This document shows, one piece after another, positions 49,314-58,694 of a DNA stretch of 64,000 nucleotides. The notes under the pieces were generated by a model, which had not been told where the DNA came from, did no database searches, and saw only the letters and a list, made by a program, of their open reading frames with translations. The stretch spans positions 2,393,740-2,457,739 of the forward strand of contig NZ_AP018341.1 of assembly GCF_003574135.1 (NCBI RefSeq), in the 5' to 3' direction. The translations under genes and the position numbers were made by a program. The stretch's first letter is position 1. Each line of letters begins with the position of its first letter. Source of the DNA: a cyanobacterium endosymbiont of Rhopalodia gibberula (GTDB taxonomy: Bacteria > Cyanobacteriota > Cyanobacteriia > Cyanobacteriales > Microcystaceae).

Positions 49314-49733
49314 TTAAGTCTCCTCTCGTTGACGACGAATAGTTTGCAAACGAGACGCAATCGCGTCTAACTGTTCTAGACTAGCTGTATCTAAACTATC
49401 CGCAAAGGCCGCCACGATATCAGGATTGCTAATGGCTAAGAATTGCTGCAATTGCTCATAAGCCTGAATGGCCCGCGCTTGTTCGCGAGATACAAGGGGA
49501 TGCCAAGAAAAAGCTCGCCCTTTTTTAGAGTATTCTAACCATCCTTTTTGGGTGAGACGATGTAAAACGGTCGTAACAGAGGCATAAGCTAACTCTCGTT
49601 CAGGATCAGATAAAATGCGATCATGAATCTGCTTTACCGTTGCCGTTTCTAAATCCCAGATAATCTCTAAAATTTCGGCTTCGAGATGACCGAGGGAAAG
49701 TTTTTGGGGTCGATAGTCAGGTAAGGGAGACAT
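49314..49733 (-). CDS. BlaI/MecI-family transcriptional repressor
   Basis: A 139-residue winged-helix repressor: LSLGHLEAEILEIIW DLETATVKQIHD, then ELAYASVTTVLHRLT QKGWLEYSKKGR, the DNA-recognition part. The C-terminal helices dimerise. It is the first gene of the unit with the M56 protease, 4 bases apart. In cyanobacteria such pairs respond to redox or envelope stress; the target here is unknown. Confidence 0.9.
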   Translation of the reverse strand: MSPLPDYRPQKLSLGHLEAEILEIIWDLETATVKQIHDRILSDPERELAYASVTTVLHRLTQKGWLEYSKKGRAFSWHPLVSREQARAIQAYEQLQQFLAISNPDIVAAFADSLDTASLEQLDAIASRLQTIRRQREET

Positions 49734-49807
49734 TAGTCTATTTCTTTTTTATAAACAGATTCTCATCTTAACATTTCTGAAATTAATTATATCTTTAAAA
49801 ATTTCTT

Positions 49808-50647
49808 TTAATAGCTTCCCGTAAACACCAGTTGAGCTGGGCCCGTCATATAGAGTCGATTATCCGCTTCAGACCATTCAATCATCAGAGAGCCTCCTGG
49901 CAGTTCTACTGTAGAGTTGCGATCACAGTTTTTGGTCAATACCCCAGCCACCACGGATGCACAGGCCCCCGTTCCGCAGGCTAAGGTAGCCCCTGCACCT
50001 CTTTCCCAAACCCGCATTTTCAGATAATCAGGACGAACTACCTCAATAAATTCGGTATTGATACGCTCAGGAAACATCTGATGGTATTCGAATTGAAGTC
50101 CCAAGACAGCTAAATCAATCGCTGATACATCTTCAACAAAAGTAACACAGTGGGGATTACCCATACTCACGCAGGTGACTAACCAGAGTTTTCCGGCTAC
50201 AGTTAGGGGTTGATTAATCACTATTTCGTTAGGATTTCCTAAAGTGGTGGGAATTTCATGGGCAAATAGATAAGGTGGTCCCATCTCTACTCTCACTTGT
50301 CCTTCAGCTTCTAAACGAGGGTAAATCACTCCAGTTGGGGTATTAATAGAATAAATTTTTCCTAAGGTTTCTTCCCCTTCTAGCTGAGCAATGAAACGAG
50401 CTAGACAGCGAATCCCATTACCACACATTTGTGGTTCAGAACCATCAGGATTAAAAATACGCATGGTGTAGTCAGTATTGCCTGTTCCTGGGAGAGCAAA
50501 AATAACCCCATCTGCCCCGATTCCAAAATGGCGATCACACATTTTAACGGACTGCTCTGGAGACACTAACGGTGAATTACTCAAACGATTGTCAATCAAA
50601 ATGAAATCGTTACCCAATCCATGATACTTAGTAAATTCAATAGCCAT
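49808..50647 (-). CDS. dapF: diaminopimelate epimerase
   Basis: A 279-residue PLP-independent epimerase converting LL- to meso-diaminopimelate for lysine and peptidoglycan. The two catalytic Cys lie in [15 protein letters not shown] (C75) and [15 protein letters not shown] (about residue 222). The N-terminus [15 protein letters not shown] is typical. Full length and intact, so cell-wall and lysine synthesis are kept. It stands alone, transcribed towards the blaI-type gene. Confidence 0.96.
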   Translation of the reverse strand: MAIEFTKYHGLGNDFILIDNRLSNSPLVSPEQSVKMCDRHFGIGADGVIFALPGTGNTDYTMRIFNPDGSEPQMCGNGIRCLARFIAQLEGEETLGKIYSINTPTGVIYPRLEAEGQVRVEMGPPYLFAHEIPTTLGNPNEIVINQPLTVAGKLWLVTCVSMGNPHCVTFVEDVSAIDLAVLGLQFEYHQMFPERINTEFIEVVRPDYLKMRVWERGAGATLACGTGACASVVAGVLTKNCDRNSTVELPGGSLMIEWSEADNRLYMTGPAQLVFTGSY

Positions 50648-51077
50648 GTTTAATTTCCCATTAATATCAATGATTATGAATCAATCAGGGAACAATCGAC
50701 AAGGGTTTCCTTAGTTACAACTGAAAAGATTAATTAATTGCTTTTTTACAAAAAAATGACTGAATTGATGTCGGGTTAAATAATGTCGGTCTAGTGACGA
50801 AATACCGGTCGATACTGATACTACTTGTTGGATAATATCTCCAGTCTCTCTAACTCATAACGCGAAACAAAGCCTCTTAAATTTTGCTACAAGCCCTTGT
50901 TTCGATATAAACCCGAAACCTAAAGTAATCCAATGTTTCTTTGATTCAATCAAAGGTCATGGACCGAGTTCCCTCAAGGCTTTTCTGTAGATTCTCCACC
51001 GCCAATGGTAAGATAACTCTATAAGCTGACTACTTCTAGATTGTTAGTAAGAGTAAAGATTAAACTGCTTTGTATCT
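50648..51077. other. intergenic region between divergent dapF and response regulator
   Basis: About 430 bases, less AT-rich than the deserts. It may include an eroded gene piece, but no frame reads well. No RNA gene recognised. Confidence 0.4.
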
Positions 51078-51752
51078 ATGCCATTATTAATCTTAATAGC
51101 TGATGATGATCCAGGAGTTCGATTGGCTGTAAAAGATTATTTAGAACTTTACAGTTATTCTGTTATAACTGCCCGAAATGGACAAGAGGCCTTGTCTCTT
51201 TTGGGGGCCTATCGTCCTCATTTGTTCATATCTGATATTAAAATGCCGCAAAAGGATGGCTATACTTTGGTTCGCCATCTACGGCAGTTACCAGAGTTCC
51301 GTCTTTTACCAGTGATTTTTCTGACTGAACGAGATAGTACAGTAGAACGAATTCAAGGATATGAGGTGGGGTGTGATGTTTATCTTCCTAAACCCTTTGA
51401 AATGGAAGAACTCAGGGCGGTAGTCCGCAATCTTTTAGAACGAACTCAAATGATCCAATCTGAATTGGGTTTCTCGAAACAGAAGTCTTTTGGAAAACCC
51501 AAAAACGATTATTCTCAAGAAACAGAGGAGAAAAATAAGTCTCTTCCCAATCATCTCCACTTTACTCCACGGGAAATTCAAGTCCTTAACTTACTGACAA
51601 CTGGGTTATCTAATGGAGACATTGGACAGAAACTACATTTAAGTCCCCGAACAGTAGAAAAATATGTTAGCAGCTTACTTCGAAAAACCGAAACCAATAA
51701 CCGCGCTGAATTGGTGCGGTTCGCCCTCGATCATCACTTAATTGATTCTTGA
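51078..51752 (+). CDS. NarL/LuxR-type response regulator (Ycf29-like)
   Basis: A 224-residue regulator. The receiver domain (about 4-122) has the acidic pair DDD at 9-11, the phospho-Asp D53 in LFISDIKMPQKDGY and the conserved Lys in YLPKPFEMEEL. The LuxR HTH domain (about 158-220) contains LNLLTTGLSNGDIGQ KLHLSPRTVEKYVSS. It resembles the cyanobacterial and plastid Ycf29 type; that assignment is from memory. No sensor kinase lies nearby. Confidence 0.85.
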   Translation: MPLLILIADDDPGVRLAVKDYLELYSYSVITARNGQEALSLLGAYRPHLFISDIKMPQKDGYTLVRHLRQLPEFRLLPVIFLTERDSTVERIQGYEVGCDVYLPKPFEMEELRAVVRNLLERTQMIQSELGFSKQKSFGKPKNDYSQETEEKNKSLPNHLHFTPREIQVLNLLTTGLSNGDIGQKLHLSPRTVEKYVSSLLRKTETNNRAELVRFALDHHLIDS

Positions 51753-51802
51753 AGGGTAATAAACTAATTGATTATAGATATCAATAAACATTGGGATAAT
51801 TC

Positions 51803-52018
51803 TTGAATATGACAATTTGGGTTAATGAACAAATCGATCCCTGTGGGATTGTTTATTCTTGTATTGCTTGTTGTGATGAAGCAACAGCAGAGGAATGTCA
51901 CCAAACTTGGCTTAAGAACTTAAGTGAGCAACAAAAACAAGAAGGTTGGATCGCCATCCTCAGAATCGTAGACTCTTGGGACGAAGTCCCGGTTAATGCT
52001 CTCAAGCTAAGTGTTTAA
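51803..52018 (+). CDS. small conserved cyanobacterial protein
   Basis: A 71-residue protein: MTIWVNEQIDPCGIV, then CHQTWLKNLSEQQKQ EGWIAIL and SWDEVPVNALKL. I remember similar short proteins of unknown function in cyanobacteria. Two ATGs are possible (51803 and 51809); the second is the likelier start. It lies 50 bases after the response regulator and might be co-transcribed. Confidence 0.65.
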   Translation: MNMTIWVNEQIDPCGIVYSCIACCDEATAEECHQTWLKNLSEQQKQEGWIAILRIVDSWDEVPVNALKLSV

Positions 52019-52145
52019 TAAACTAAGCGTTTAATTTAGACTGAAAACATTGCCATTAGTTGTACCAACTTTCCGTGCAGATTGTGATAAATTAGGTAGT
52101 GAGTTAAATTGTATAAAGTATTTATTTTAGGCAGAAGAACGATCC

Positions 52146-52619
52146 ATGACAGTAGATATTCCAGAACATATTAAAGTCTGGTCGCAGTTTGGACATCCTA
52201 TTCTAATGTGGTTATTATTCGGATTGACCGTTTATGCTTCATATTTAGGCATTCAATGGCGACGAACTCGGACAGCAGATAAAGATCTTAAAAAAGAATT
52301 ACTACTAAAAGACTTTAAGACTCGACACTATCAACTAGGATCATTACTATTGGCCTTAATGGTAATAGGTAACATGGGCGGAATGGCCATTACATATATT
52401 AATAATGGGAAATTATTTGTCGGTCCCCATTTATTAGTTGGGTTGAGTATAACCACAATGATCGCTGTTTCTGCTTCCCTTTCCCCTCTCATGCAGAAAG
52501 GTAATGAATTAGCCCGTTATACCCATATAACCTTTAATATTTTAATTGTTAGTCTGTTTGGTTGGCAAGCAATCAGTGGCATGAATATTTTGATAAAAAT
52601 TCTTGATAGAATGTCCTAA
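52146..52619 (+). CDS. DUF4079 membrane protein
   Basis: A 157-residue protein with four hydrophobic helices: HPILMWLLFGLTVYA, LGSLLLALMVIGNMG GMAI, GPHLLVGLSITTMIA VSA and ITFNILIVSLFGWQA ISGM. The His residues in the first and later helices fit the cytochrome b561-like DUF4079 family of cyanobacteria and plastids. Function not established. Intact. It faces sqdX, with a short hairpin repeat between. Confidence 0.8.
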   Translation: MTVDIPEHIKVWSQFGHPILMWLLFGLTVYASYLGIQWRRTRTADKDLKKELLLKDFKTRHYQLGSLLLALMVIGNMGGMAITYINNGKLFVGPHLLVGLSITTMIAVSASLSPLMQKGNELARYTHITFNILIVSLFGWQAISGMNILIKILDRMS

Positions 52620-52664
52620 TTAGTTTTTGTAATTTTAATCTTTTTTGTGTTGAATAACCTTTGT

Positions 52665-52688
52665 AGAGACGTTTGCTCAAACGTCTCT
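52665..52688. repeat. GAGACGTTT hairpin repeat, convergent terminator
   Basis: AGAGACGTTT (52665-52674) and its exact complement (52679-52688) flank GCTC, between two convergent genes. Short hairpins built on GTAGAGACGT are widespread in cyanobacterial intergenic regions. Confidence 0.65.
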
Positions 52689-52720
52689 TGCTCAAACTTC
52701 TTCATTTACTTAGAGTTTAT

Positions 52721-53854
52721 CTAAGCTGCAGTTGATAAAGACTCTTTATGAAGAATCTTTTGATAATAGTCGCGTAACTGGCGAGTAGCTGCTCCCCAAC
52801 CCCAACGTTCTGCCTCAAGACGAGCATTTTTTCGTAATTTTTCTCGTTCTTCTTTTGCTGCTAACAAGCGTTGAGTTGCGAAAATAGCTCCATCAGCATC
52901 AGCCGGCTCAAATAAATATCCGTTAACTCCATCAGTAATAATATCGGGTATTCCCCCAGAATTAGCAGCTACTACAGGACATCCTGCAGCCATGGCTTCT
53001 AATAAGACTAACCCTAGGGTTTCCGTCCTTGAAGGAAAAATAAAGGCATCTGATGAAGCAAACGCGGCAGCTAATTCTAACCCCTGGAGATAACCTACAA
53101 AATTTGTCTGAGTCCCTGCAAAATGAGCTTTCAACGCCTCTCGATGAGGTCCATCCCCTACAACAGCTAAACGAGCGTCAGGAATAGCTTCCAGAACAGG
53201 TTTAATGTTCTCAATTTGTTTTTCTGGGGAAACTCGCCCGACATACAACAATAAAGGATATTCAGGGTGTCCCTCTGATAACCGTGATCGCATCTGTTGA
53301 GAGCCTAAATGGGGTTGAAACATTTCTGTATCTACCCCCCGTTGCCACAAGTCAACTCGCTCAATACCATGGGTGACTAATTCATTCACCATCGCGGTTG
53401 AGGTACAGAGGTTTAATTGTGCCTGATTATGTCCTAATTTTAATAATTCCCAGAGTAACCCTTCTAATGATCCTAATCCGTAATGTTGTAGATATTGGGG
53501 TAAATGGGTGTGATAAGAGGCAACAAGCGGAATATTCATTGTTTTAGCATAATAAATTCCCCCTAATCCTAAAACAGCAGGATTTACAACATGAACTAAA
53601 TCGGGTTTAAATCGTTCTATTGCTTTACCGACAGTGGGGGTAGGGATGGCTAATTTTAATTCTGGGTACAGAGGAAGAGACATTCCTTTGACTCCATGAA
53701 CTTTGGCTCCTTTGTGTTCAGTGACACCTCCATCAGGACAGAAGACTAATACTTGATCGCCGTTACGCTGCAAATGTTCAACGGTATGACGCAGACGGGT
53801 GACAATTCCGTCAATTTTAGGTAAAAATGTCTCTGTGAATAAGGCAACTCGCAT
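52721..53854 (-). CDS. sqdX: sulfoquinovosyltransferase SqdX
   Basis: A 377-residue GT-B glycosyltransferase that moves sulfoquinovose from UDP-sulfoquinovose to diacylglycerol, making the thylakoid lipid SQDG. Blocks: RVALFTETFLPKIDG IVTRL, VVNPAVLGLGGIYYA, the donor-site YVGRVSPEKQIENI and FPSRTETLGLVLLEA MAAG. The ATG at 53852-53854 is preferred over a GTG three codons upstream. Its retention implies thylakoid-type membranes are still built. The partner sqdB is not in the window. Confidence 0.9.
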   Translation of the reverse strand: MRVALFTETFLPKIDGIVTRLRHTVEHLQRNGDQVLVFCPDGGVTEHKGAKVHGVKGMSLPLYPELKLAIPTPTVGKAIERFKPDLVHVVNPAVLGLGGIYYAKTMNIPLVASYHTHLPQYLQHYGLGSLEGLLWELLKLGHNQAQLNLCTSTAMVNELVTHGIERVDLWQRGVDTEMFQPHLGSQQMRSRLSEGHPEYPLLLYVGRVSPEKQIENIKPVLEAIPDARLAVVGDGPHREALKAHFAGTQTNFVGYLQGLELAAAFASSDAFIFPSRTETLGLVLLEAMAAGCPVVAANSGGIPDIITDGVNGYLFEPADADGAIFATQRLLAAKEEREKLRKNARLEAERWGWGAATRQLRDYYQKILHKESLSTAA

Positions 53855-54805
53855 AAGATTCACTATTCGGGGACAAGTAGTAATATAGGTGATCGCGGTA
53901 CCTCCAAGTAAGTGAGCTTAAATTAAGTGTAAAATAGAAAAAAGCGATCAAACGATCATTTTAGATGCCAATGTGCATAAAAATTCGGATAGTGCAATTA
54001 GAAGAGCAATTACTATCAAAGTTTACTAGCAATCTAAAAATTTTCTCCATGACAAGAGTAGAAATATTGTGTTTAAATCCAAGAAGAAAGAAAGATAAAA
54101 AAATTGCAGATTAGATAGAAATACCATCTTCTAGAAATAGAGTTGTAATAACGATTCCTAGATAGATTTCAAAAAAAACTGTATTTTTCAAAAGATGAAA
54201 TAAAATAAATTAATTCCACAGAATTACAAAAAAAAAGTAAATATAATAATAGAAAAATACAAACAATATAAAAATTTTTTTTATTATGGAATAACAATAA
54301 GAATCTAAAATAAAGAAAATTTTGTAAAAGTTTAAAATAAAGAGGTAGATAAAGCTAAAAAATTATGTGAATAGAAAAGAATAGATAAGATAATTATTTT
54401 TGATAATGACTCAGTGAATACAGGCAGTAATGAGAAGAAAATGCTGTGTCTATGTTTTTTGACAACTCATAATCTAGGACTAAATGTAATAAAAGAGGAG
54501 TGGCACCAAACAAAAGACAAAGAAATCGATGAAAAAATTAAGGAAATTGACGTAAGGATGTTTTAAAAAAAATAGTTAAGGTAGTTAAATTACCTAAAAA
54601 AAGTTACCATACAAAATATAGATTAAAGCAATATTAATTTAACTCTAAGTGTTTAAGGTATAGAAATACAAAATAATTAGCTTTTTCGCGTTTATTTATA
54701 AACACTTATCTAGGTTAGATTATAAGGAGAGAAAGAGAATAATAAACGACAATTCGCAACTTTTCAGATTCAATATATTAATTACATTGATGTAATCTAA
54801 ACATA
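53855..54805. other. 0.95 kb AT-rich non-coding stretch
   Basis: No gene seen; very A-rich on the plus strand. Holds copy B of the dispersed repeat (53964-54048). Confidence 0.5.
53964..54048 (+). repeat. dispersed decayed repeat, copy B
   Basis: Aligns with copy A through ATAAAAATT, CAATTAGAAGAGCAATTACT, AAAGTTTACTAGCAATCTAA and TTTTCTCCA. Shares the GAATTGGAAGAGCA-like block with copy C at 61876. Confidence 0.6.
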
Positions 54806-55507
54806 ATGTCACCAGCTAATCAGGTTATTGTTCCCCTAGATGTTCCCAATTTAACTGAGGCGATCACGCTTTTAGATAAGTTACCTCAAGTCAGTTTCTG
54901 GAAGGTAGGATTAGAATTGTTTGCAGCTACTGGACCAAATATTCTAACTATTCTTAAAGAACGAAAAAAACGTATTTTTCTAGATCTCAAATTTCACGAT
55001 ATTCCTAACACTGTAGCGGGGGCTTGTCGTAGTGCCAGTGAATATGGGGTAGATTTTCTCACCATTCATGCCACAGCCGGACAAACCGCCCTACAAGCGG
55101 CTACAAAGGCTATTAATAATACTGCATATCGTCCCCAATTATTAGCCATAACTTTGCTGACCAGTTTAAATTCACGAGAGTTAGCTTTTGACCTTAAAGT
55201 TTCCCTTAATTTACCAGAATATATTCTAAAGATGGCTATTTTTGCCCAAAAATTTGGTGCTAATGGAGCAGTTTGTTCTCCTAGAGAAGTGAGTCAACTA
55301 CGACAGATATGTGGGGATGATTTCTTACTGGTTTGTCCAGGAATACGACCAAGTTGGTTTGATAATGGAGACCAGCGACGGGTAATGACTCCTTCGGAGG
55401 CAATGAAAGCAGGGGCAGATTATTTAGTTATTGGCCGTCCTATTACAATGGCAAATGATCCAATAGCAGCATGGGAAAAAATTTGCGAAGAATTAGAAAT
55501 GGTATGA
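54806..55507 (+). CDS. pyrF: orotidine 5'-phosphate decarboxylase
   Basis: A 233-residue TIM-barrel enzyme for the last step of UMP synthesis. The catalytic Lys-Asp network lies in [19 protein letters not shown]; the phosphate-binding [13 protein letters not shown] is near the end. Full length and intact. Its stop overlaps the next gene's start (ATGA), so the two are coupled. The 950 bases before it are decayed. Confidence 0.95.
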   Translation: MSPANQVIVPLDVPNLTEAITLLDKLPQVSFWKVGLELFAATGPNILTILKERKKRIFLDLKFHDIPNTVAGACRSASEYGVDFLTIHATAGQTALQAATKAINNTAYRPQLLAITLLTSLNSRELAFDLKVSLNLPEYILKMAIFAQKFGANGAVCSPREVSQLRQICGDDFLLVCPGIRPSWFDNGDQRRVMTPSEAMKAGADYLVIGRPITMANDPIAAWEKICEELEMV

Positions 55508-56052
55508 TGAGACGAACATTGATAGGATTGTTAATAACAGTAGGGTGCTTAAGCCAACTATCAGGGGTTCATTCTCAGAACAATCCTCAGTCAACCTCTT
55601 GCCCATCCGATCTTCAAAAGTTGACTGAGTTAATGTTGAAGGATTTACCTAGTTACGCTAACAGGGTGATTCAACGAGAAAGATTACGTGATCGCCCTTT
55701 TCCTCCATCCCTATATATTTTGGTGGCAGGGAGGCCAGAATTTGAACCGTTACCCTTGACTAAGCTGCAATATCAACCTGTTTTTGAAGATACAGCTCAA
55801 CAAGTCTTTTTTACCACCTTGGAACGTCAATATGGGGACAAAAATCTGGTTAATCTAGAAAATTATTATTGGCTATTTCTAACTCAAACCGAAAAAGGAT
55901 GGCGAGCAGTAATGTTATTCTCCCAATTAGCGTCTCTTAATGATGGAGGTCCTCCCTTACCTCCTGAAGACGCCAGTCATGGTCCAATTGGGCAAGGTAT
56001 TCGTTTATGGTTACGAGATTGCCGTGCAGGAGCTGTAAAAATTGATGATTAA
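55504..56052 (+). CDS. exported protein of unknown function
   Basis: A 182-residue protein with an N-terminal signal peptide ([23 protein letters not shown]). I start at the ATG at 55504, which overlaps the pyrF stop. The mature part contains [20 protein letters not shown] and [17 protein letters not shown]. Similar periplasmic proteins occur in cyanobacteria, as I recall, without known function. No disruption seen. Confidence 0.7.
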   Translation: MMRRTLIGLLITVGCLSQLSGVHSQNNPQSTSCPSDLQKLTELMLKDLPSYANRVIQRERLRDRPFPPSLYILVAGRPEFEPLPLTKLQYQPVFEDTAQQVFFTTLERQYGDKNLVNLENYYWLFLTQTEKGWRAVMLFSQLASLNDGGPPLPPEDASHGPIGQGIRLWLRDCRAGAVKIDD

Positions 56053-56630
56053 TGAGAAGTGACAATTAAAATAAGGAGAAAGATAGAAATATTCAAGTTT
56101 AAAATAAGCTTTTTTATCTCATGAAAAAATCCGTCTGTTGAAAAAAATTGTTTCACCGTATAAAATAATTGGGAGTAATCAATATGACTTTAAAGTCTAA
56201 TGCTTAATTGGAAAAAGTTTACGATGTTTTAATTATTTGGATATGGCCCAGTGAGATTAGTAGCAGATACTAGTTTACAAAATTAGTCATCGATAAAATT
56301 AGTGAATTCTATTAAGTAGAAAATCTCAATCTAAAAAAGATACTGGTGTTTGAAAAACCTTCAAGGAGAAATTTTTGGCAAGATTTCTTTGTACTTTGAA
56401 ACTTATGTAAATTAGTATGAGGAAGGTCTCTTTTCTATTCCTTTGCATCAGTTGCAAACAACCTCAATAAATTTCTTATTGCCAAAATTGATTAAGACAA
56501 ACAGTCGTTGTGTAAATCTAGAAAAATAGTTCAATTATATCAAGGTTAGTTGTGTTTCAGATATGATTAGAAACTACTTATGGAAAGTTAGAACAGAAAA
56601 GAACTTAAAAATTTTAATGGTCTAGAAAAT

Positions 56631-56723
56631 AAAAAGTTTAAAGCAAAGTCAATGGCAGCAGCGGATGGAATTAATTCAACAGTTTTTCAGGTTGTTTATG
56701 AGAATAAAAAATTGGATTAATGT
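56631..56723 (+). pseudogene. remnant of an FAD-dependent monooxygenase-like gene
   Basis: The plus strand reads KFKAKSMAAADGINS TVFQVVYENKKLD and a stop. The ADGINSTV stretch is the conserved GADG-x-x-S-x-V-R signature of FAD-binding aromatic monooxygenases and related reductases. The surrounding frames are full of stops, so only this fossil remains. Confidence 0.4.
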
Positions 56724-57204
56724 ACAAAATTTTAATATTCTAGTTGAAAAGGTATTCGTTGCTGTTCCCTTAACAACATTTCTATGTCTATTACAGAAAA
56801 ATTGAAAACTAAATATTTTCAACATTCAACAATACTCAATAGCAACAGTAACTAATGATAAAATTAACAAAAATATTACATTAAATGATTCACACGAGAT
56901 TGTTTCAACTTTTTTTAAAACCAACCATACATATCTATTGGTTATTTTTTTATATGTTTTTAACCTTAGACTCTTTGCACCATAAATTATAAAATAATCT
57001 GATAACATTAAAGATACAAAAATTAGAAAAAATAGCTTTTCTATTAGTTATTAAACAATTATTCAGTTTATCTAATCTTGAAAACCTGCTAAAGTGTCTT
57101 TAATTATGTTTACCCAGCTAATATTGTAAATTATAATCACTCAATTTTGGGTAGGAGAAGAATTGTTTTAGTAAGATATACAGCCTATGGAATGCTTCCT
57201 CATT

Positions 57205-57462
57205 ATGGACTAAGAAGCACATCAATGGTTAGAAGAGACTCCTGTTATTACTCCTTTAATTGCTGATGTAGTTCATGCAAAGGGGCTAGATGGTTAAATA
57301 TTTATCTCTAGATAATAGACTAAATATTAACAAATTTGCCGTCCGTTTATGTAAAAAATTCAAGAGGCAACGATGGAAAACCATCACTGGTTACAAAAAC
57401 AATAAGATAATTATGGTTGGATGACCCATAGTCGTAGCTTGGAATACCTAACTAGCTCCTTA
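57205..57462 (+). pseudogene. remnant of an unidentified gene
   Basis: Protein-like pieces in succession: EAHQWLEETPVITPL IADVVHAKGLDG-stop (about 57214-57296), then QEATMENHHWLQKQ, a stop, and DNYGWMTHSRSLEYL TSSL-stop (about 57361-57462). The order and spacing suggest one dead gene with stops and frameshifts. Family not recognised. Confidence 0.35.
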
Positions 57463-57488
57463 TAAGCCAATTTAAGTTTAATAAAACT

Positions 57489-58580
57489 ATGATACCTAAG
57501 CGACTAATTTCTATTTCTCCATCTAGCTTACTACTCCTAGTGGGATCTGGTGTTCTGCTGATCATATTATGGCAATTGCGAAATCTTTTGGTAATTTTGA
57601 TGATTGCGGTGGTTATTGCTTCGACTCTAGCTCCTTTGGTAAAAAGTGTAGAAAAACGAGGGATTCCTTCCTGGCTAGCTGTGATTCTTGTCTATTTAGG
57701 TTTATTAACCTTGATGACTGGAATTAGTTTAATCCTAGGTCCAACAATTATTGCCCAAATTCAACGATTGTTACAGAAATTACCTGGATATTTAGATATT
57801 TTAGAGACGGAATTCCAAAACTGGGCTACTAGACGGGGTTTTACTCAACCTGAAGTTCTCGATTTCATTAACCAACTGTTAGATCTTCAGTCTCTGGTGT
57901 CTTGGACATTGAGCTACAGTCAAAAATTTCTCATCGGTGTCGGTGGTGTGACGCGGGGCATTCTGGGAGGAGTTTTCAACGTAATTTTAGCCGTTTTGCT
58001 CTCTGGTTATATGTTATCAGGATCAAAAAAATTAATTAGGGGCATTGTCAATTTATTTCCTCACCCTTGGGATGAACGTTTAGAAGCTCAGGTAGTTCCC
58101 ATTAGTCAACGGATGGGAGGTTATATTCAAGGGAGGCTTTTAGTCTCATTCATTTTGGGGTCAGCTATTAGTTTAGCGCTAAGATTCTTAGGTATTTCCG
58201 AGTTTGCTTTAGGTTTAGGAACTATTGCTGGAATCACTAATTTAATACCTTTTTTCGGTCCAGTTTTAGGTTCAATCCCCGCCTTGATTGTAGCAATCGC
58301 CCAAGGAGGGTGGGTTTTTCTTTGGGTTCTGTTACTATTTTTATTTGTTCAGAATGTAGAAACCTATGTGCTTGATCCTCTGTTAGTGGGATCTTCGGTC
58401 AATGTTTCTCCTCTATACCAATTATTGGCGGTGTTGAGTGGAGTTCAAATCTTGGGAATTTTGGGGGCATTGATTGTTCCTCCTTGGGTAGCTGGTGCAG
58501 GAGTTTTACTGCACAATCTTTATTTAACTCCTAAATTGCAATCTCAAGGACGAGCGATTGCTATCTCAGAACCTAAATAA
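57489..58580 (+). CDS. AI-2E family transporter (PerM-like permease)
   Basis: A 363-residue membrane protein with about eight hydrophobic helices: LLLLVGSGVLLIILW QLRN at the start, LVSFILGSAISLALR FLG, and the typical GITNLIPFFGPVLGS IPALIVA block. Such proteins export small molecules or ions; the AI-2E name does not fix the substrate. Full length, isolated between decayed DNA and the convergent helicase gene. Confidence 0.88.
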   Translation: MIPKRLISISPSSLLLLVGSGVLLIILWQLRNLLVILMIAVVIASTLAPLVKSVEKRGIPSWLAVILVYLGLLTLMTGISLILGPTIIAQIQRLLQKLPGYLDILETEFQNWATRRGFTQPEVLDFINQLLDLQSLVSWTLSYSQKFLIGVGGVTRGILGGVFNVILAVLLSGYMLSGSKKLIRGIVNLFPHPWDERLEAQVVPISQRMGGYIQGRLLVSFILGSAISLALRFLGISEFALGLGTIAGITNLIPFFGPVLGSIPALIVAIAQGGWVFLWVLLLFLFVQNVETYVLDPLLVGSSVNVSPLYQLLAVLSGVQILGILGALIVPPWVAGAGVLLHNLYLTPKLQSQGRAIAISEPK

Positions 58581-58694
58581 ATCCTTATAATTTCTGCTTC
58601 TCAAAAAATATCTTAACGTATTTATTTAGTGCTATAGACAATTTGATTATTATAATGGTTGACGGATTTAAGGAATTTAAACGGGGTAACTATA

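Larger units (their letters stand above)
56053..57488. other. 1.4 kb of decayed DNA with gene remnants
   Basis: AT-rich, with two protein-like islands: an FAD-enzyme signature at 56631-56723 and stop-broken frames at 57205-57462. A 60-codon minus frame at 56826-57008 looks like chance. Confidence 0.5.

Noticed and set aside
56826-57008. 60-codon minus-strand frame
   Set aside because: Composition typical of random AT-rich DNA; no start context or similarity.
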